A stretch of 64,000 nt of DNA from Kribbella steppae (GTDB lineage Bacteria > Actinomycetota > Actinomycetes > Propionibacteriales > Kribbellaceae), in assembly GCF_004342025.1 (NCBI RefSeq), contig NZ_SLWN01000017.1:140059-204058 (forward strand). The letters run 5' to 3'. This document shows, one piece after another, positions 61,128 through 64,000 of the stretch (position 1 is its first letter; every line of letters begins with the position of its first letter). The position numbers and the translations under genes are program-made. The notes under the pieces were generated by a model that was given only the letters and a program-made list of their open reading frames with translations, was not told the DNA's origin and ran no database searches.

Positions 61128-61463
61128 GTGGATCCCGCTTTCGACCAGGCACTGCAGCGGTACGACGCCGGTACGGCGGAACGCGCCGACCTCAAGCTGC
61201 TCACCAAGCACTTGCTGAAACTCCTGGTCGCGAAGGCCCCCGGACACGCGGTCGAGGTCCGGGTCCCGCCGTACGGCGCGGTGCAGTGCATCGAGGGACC
61301 CCGGCACACCCGCGGTACCCCGGGAGCCGTGGTCGAACTCCCGCCGGAGCTGTGGATCGACGTGGCCCTCGGCCGCACCACCTGGCCGGAAGCCCGCGCC
61401 ACCGGCAGACTCCGGGCCAGCGGCGAACGCACAGACCTGAGCGCCCTGCTCCCGCTCGTCTGA
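61128..61463 (+). CDS. sterol-carrier-family protein (SCP2-like, actinobacterial)
   Basis: A 111-residue protein starting DPAFDQALQRYDAG, with VEVRVPPYGAVQCIEGPRHTRGTP and a C-terminal ASGERTDLSALLPL block. It matches the short actinobacterial family annotated as sterol carrier, found next to topA/tmk blocks. Lipid binding is inferred from the name-giving fold only. The GTG start is probably leaderless. Confidence 0.85.
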   Translation: MDPAFDQALQRYDAGTAERADLKLLTKHLLKLLVAKAPGHAVEVRVPPYGAVQCIEGPRHTRGTPGAVVELPPELWIDVALGRTTWPEARATGRLRASGERTDLSALLPLV

Positions 61464-61572
61464 CAGATCCGGCGGGCTGTTCCGAACCTGGAAGATTGAC
61501 GCCCTGGGCAACCAATCGGTCGACCGTGGAAAGTAAATGGGTTCCTCCCGGGGCGGCTTCCCATGTCACTAT

Positions 61573-62880
61573 ATGCCGGTGGCATCAAGTGTCCGCGAAC
61601 GCCTCTCAAAATTCAGCATGGCCCGGCTGCGCGTCGATCTGACTCCCTGGCACGGTTCCCGCGACTTCCGCATCCTGGTGATCTCGGGTTCGGTCTTCTA
61701 TCTCGGCGGCATGGTCGGGTACGTCGCACTCCCGTACCAGCTGTACCAATTGACGCATTCGAACTTCGCCGTCGGTGCGATGGGCTTGGTGACGATCGCG
61801 CCACTCGTCGTGTTCGGCTTGTACGGCGGAGCGCTCGCGGACCATGTCGACCGGCGGAAGATGCTGATCGGCACCGGTATCGCCCAGGTCGTCATTTGTG
61901 CGCTGTTGCTCTCCAATACGTTGCTCACCAATCCGCAGGTTTGGCTCATTTATGTCTGCGGTGGTCTCAACGCGATCGCCACGTCACTGCAACGGCCGAG
62001 CCGGGACGCCCTTTTTCCGCGGGTGGTGAAACACGAGGAGATGCCGGCCGCGGTCACGCTGAACGCGCTGACCCTCCAGGTCGGCCAACTCGCCGGCCCC
62101 GCGCTCGGCGGTGTCCTGGTCGCGACCGTGGGTGTCGCCTGGGCGTTCTCGGTCGAGCTCGCCGGCCTCGTCGTCGCGACGCTGCTGTTCCTGCGGCTAC
62201 GTCCGTACAAGACGAGCGAGCACAGTATGCCGCCCAGCCTGCGCGCGATCGGGGAAGGGATCACCTACGCCTTCCGCCGTCGCGACCTGCTCGGGACGTA
62301 CGCCGTCGACATGGTCGGGATGTTCCTGGCGATGCCGATCGTGCTGTTCCCCGCGTTCGCGACCGAGGTGCTGCAGGAGCCGAAACTGCTCGGTCTCCTC
62401 TACAGCGCGGAGGCGATCGGGGCGATGGTCGCGACCCTGACCAGCGGCTGGGCCCGCCGGGTGCACCACCACGGCCGGGCCGTCGTGCTGGCGACGATCA
62501 CCTGGGGTGCCTCGGTCGGGATCGCCGGGCTGGCGCCGAACATCTGGTTCGCGATCGCCTTGTTCGCGGTCGCGGGTGGCGCGGACATGATCTCCGGGCT
62601 GTTCCGCGCGGTGATCTGGAACCAGACCATCCCGGACGAGATGCGCGGCCGGCTGGCCGGGATCGAGATGCTGTCCTACTCCCTCGGCCCGCTCGGCGGT
62701 CAGTCGCGCTCGGGTCTGGTCGCCGACCTGACCAGCGTCCGTACGTCGATCGTCAGCGGCGGCGTGCTGTGCGTCGCCGGAGTGGTCGCGACCGCTGTCT
62801 GGCTACGGGACTTCTGGGGGTACGACGCCCGCACGGACGAACACGCGGTCAGGGAAAGGGAGTTGCGCACGGCGAGCTAG
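61573..62880 (+). CDS. MFS exporter, EntS-like
   Basis: A transporter of about 435 residues with 12 predicted helices. The loop ALADHVDRRKMLIG between helices 2 and 3 matches the MFS signature. Relatives of this branch export siderophores or drugs. The exact start is uncertain: ATGs at 61573 and 61618 are both in frame without a clear ribosome site, and an ATG at 61537 precedes them. Confidence 0.82.
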   Translation: MPVASSVRERLSKFSMARLRVDLTPWHGSRDFRILVISGSVFYLGGMVGYVALPYQLYQLTHSNFAVGAMGLVTIAPLVVFGLYGGALADHVDRRKMLIGTGIAQVVICALLLSNTLLTNPQVWLIYVCGGLNAIATSLQRPSRDALFPRVVKHEEMPAAVTLNALTLQVGQLAGPALGGVLVATVGVAWAFSVELAGLVVATLLFLRLRPYKTSEHSMPPSLRAIGEGITYAFRRRDLLGTYAVDMVGMFLAMPIVLFPAFATEVLQEPKLLGLLYSAEAIGAMVATLTSGWARRVHHHGRAVVLATITWGASVGIAGLAPNIWFAIALFAVAGGADMISGLFRAVIWNQTIPDEMRGRLAGIEMLSYSLGPLGGQSRSGLVADLTSVRTSIVSGGVLCVAGVVATAVWLRDFWGYDARTDEHAVRERELRTAS

Positions 62881-62883
62881 AGT
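62878..62883 (+). promoter_or_regulatory. putative -10 hexamer for a leaderless lipoprotein transcript
   Basis: TAGAGT lies nine bases before the ATG at 62893; it overlaps the stop of the MFS gene. Confidence 0.35.
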
Positions 62884-62892
62884 CAACTCACC

Positions 62893-63858
62893 ATGCGTAT
62901 CCGTCCTGTAGTCCTGGTTGTCGCACTGCTCGCCGTGGCGGGCTGCGGCGGTCCTGGCACCGAGACCGCACCGAACGTGCCGCCGCTCGTGTCGGTGAGT
63001 ACGACGCCTACCGAGACTCCGTCGGAGACCCCGTCACCCAGCACTCCGCCGACTGCGAAGGTCGCGGAGACCCTGTGCGTGCGGATGGACCAGCCGCTGG
63101 TGCAGTCGACGCTCGGGACGCCCGTGGTGACGCTGCAGACGAAGCCCGCGCCGGCTGACTTCGGTCTGCCGACGTACGACGTGTGTCAGTTCGGGCTGAG
63201 CACCAGCCCGAACGGTCCGGTGCTGCGGGTCGGGATTTCGGTGCTTCCGGCAACAAAGGCGACGCTGGCCAGTGCGCAGAAGACTTATGCCGCGACGAAG
63301 GGTGAGCCGGCCAAGCCCGCGGTCGTTGGCGAGGGCGGGTTCGGGACCAGCACGTTCGTGGTGTTCCTGCTGAACGGTCGGCTGTACAAGGTCAGCGGAC
63401 CGCCAGCCACGCTCGCGAAGTACGTCGTACTCGGGCAGGAGGTCGTCCGGCAGGCGCCCGGGCTGCCCGAGCCGCAGCCGCTGATCGCCCGGCCGGACTG
63501 CGAACGCGGGTCGTCGGCGGCGGAGAAGGTGATGGGTGCGCCCGCGATGGTCCGCCGCGACGGCCAGACCGCGCTGGGCGACCCGGTCTGCGGCTGGGTC
63601 AACCCGAACAGCGTGCTCTCCACGTCGGTACGGCGTACGCCGAACGCGGAGGCGTTGATGGAGCCGATCCGCAAGGCCGCGACCTCACAGTCGATCCCGC
63701 TCGGGGACGAGGCGTACGTGGACACGGCCACCGGCCGTACCACGATCCGGGTCGGCGACGACAAACTCGTCGACCTGGTCCCGCTCCCGGCCCGCGCGAT
63801 CGACCCGGACACGATGACCGCCTTCGCGCTAGCAATGTCACCGCTCTACACCCGCTGA
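62893..63858 (+). CDS. DUF3558-like lipoprotein
   Basis: A 321-residue lipoprotein with signal peptide and lipobox VAGC (Cys near 18). A Thr/Pro/Ser linker (about 30-55) precedes two related domains, each with paired Cys (LCVRMDQ...CQFGLS and DCERGSS...CGWVNP). The pattern resembles actinobacterial DUF3558-type surface lipoproteins of unknown function. No partner genes are visible before the window ends. Confidence 0.75.
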   Translation: MRIRPVVLVVALLAVAGCGGPGTETAPNVPPLVSVSTTPTETPSETPSPSTPPTAKVAETLCVRMDQPLVQSTLGTPVVTLQTKPAPADFGLPTYDVCQFGLSTSPNGPVLRVGISVLPATKATLASAQKTYAATKGEPAKPAVVGEGGFGTSTFVVFLLNGRLYKVSGPPATLAKYVVLGQEVVRQAPGLPEPQPLIARPDCERGSSAAEKVMGAPAMVRRDGQTALGDPVCGWVNPNSVLSTSVRRTPNAEALMEPIRKAATSQSIPLGDEAYVDTATGRTTIRVGDDKLVDLVPLPARAIDPDTMTAFALAMSPLYTR

Positions 63859-63975
63859 GTGCGACCGGCGCCGCACTGGTCGTACCGCGCCCTCCTCGCC
63901 GTACCTAGCTGATAGACCCTGAACGGCATTTCCCTCGATTGACGCGGTGACAGCGTGTGCGTGGGAGGTGTCAAC

Positions 63976-64000
63976 GTGGAGCACGCGCAGCGCAGCGAGC
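63976..64000 (+). CDS. start of a gene cut by the window end
   Basis: A GTG at 63976 with GGAGGTG five bases upstream opens a frame that runs to the window end (VEHAQRSE). Eight codons are too few to name it. Confidence 0.5.

Noticed and set aside
63859..63975. tRNA gene near the end of the window, as found beside tmk in some genomes
   Set aside because: No T-loop sequence or cloverleaf pairing can be drawn here, and no tRNA-like T-loop motif was found elsewhere.

Overview
This is a 64-kb stretch of high-GC chromosomal DNA from an actinobacterium. The gene set fits a soil member of the Propionibacteriales, most likely Kribbella or a near relative. The genus is inferred from gene order and family content, not from a marker gene. 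Supporting signs are the helicase/secretion-neighbourhood Flp (tad) pilus genes, a bldG-type STAS gene next to a membrane pyrophosphatase, topA with a Lys-rich tail, an MFS-thymidylate kinase fusion followed by holB, secreted chitinases and glycosidases, a cytochrome P450, an LLM-family oxidoreductase, and several genes that look leaderless. I found no rRNA, tRNA, CRISPR array, insertion sequence or prophage.

Layout. 0-5.4 kb: the start of an MFS exporter gene divergent from a LysR regulator, a Tat-exported SGNH hydrolase, and two secreted GH18 chitinases in one minus-strand operon. 5.6-10.7 kb: a tad pilus operon (CpaE-like, TadA, a tiny coupled ORF, TadB, TadC, DUF4244 pilin, two TadE-like proteins). 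10.7-12.1 kb: a NarL/DesR-type response regulator with helically phased repeats upstream, and a NYN-domain nuclease. 12.4-18.0 kb: a tightly coupled five-gene operon for sugar-type ABC import that ends in a CehA/McbA-type PHP metallohydrolase. 18.0-19.9 kb: a long non-coding region with a 23-codon Cys/His/Trp ORF, then a secreted ricin-type lectin protein.

19.9-25.8 kb: a small membrane protein, the DECH helicase that normally neighbours the tad genes, BldG, and the K+-independent proton-pumping pyrophosphatase HppA. 25.9-44 kb is accessory: a DUF4142-sortase fusion, an ABC-2 exporter pair, a DUF2785 protein, a broken HIT-family gene, a P450, an LRR protein, an LLM oxidoreductase, two tandem TPR-GGDEF proteins, a methyltransferase, a very large secreted GH31 glycosidase and a PAF-acetylhydrolase-like Tat protein.

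44-64 kb returns mostly to conserved housekeeping genes: topA, a Fur-family regulator, a GH2 beta-galactosidase, a divergent MocR/aminotransferase pair, MFS-tmk, holB, two DUF4190/septum-formation-type proteins, a PSP1/RicT protein, a secreted SlpD/E-like peptidase, a sterol-carrier-family protein, an MFS exporter and a lipoprotein. The last 25 bases start one more gene.

The conserved backbone (tad - helicase - bldG - hppA - topA - tmk - holB) resembles the Streptomyces gene order, with accessory blocks inserted at about 10.7-20 kb and 26-44 kb. The least explained elements are the Cys/His/Trp mini-ORF near 18.4 kb, the coupled 56-codon ORF between tadA and tadB, the phased repeats before the response regulator, and the DUF4142-sortase fusion.
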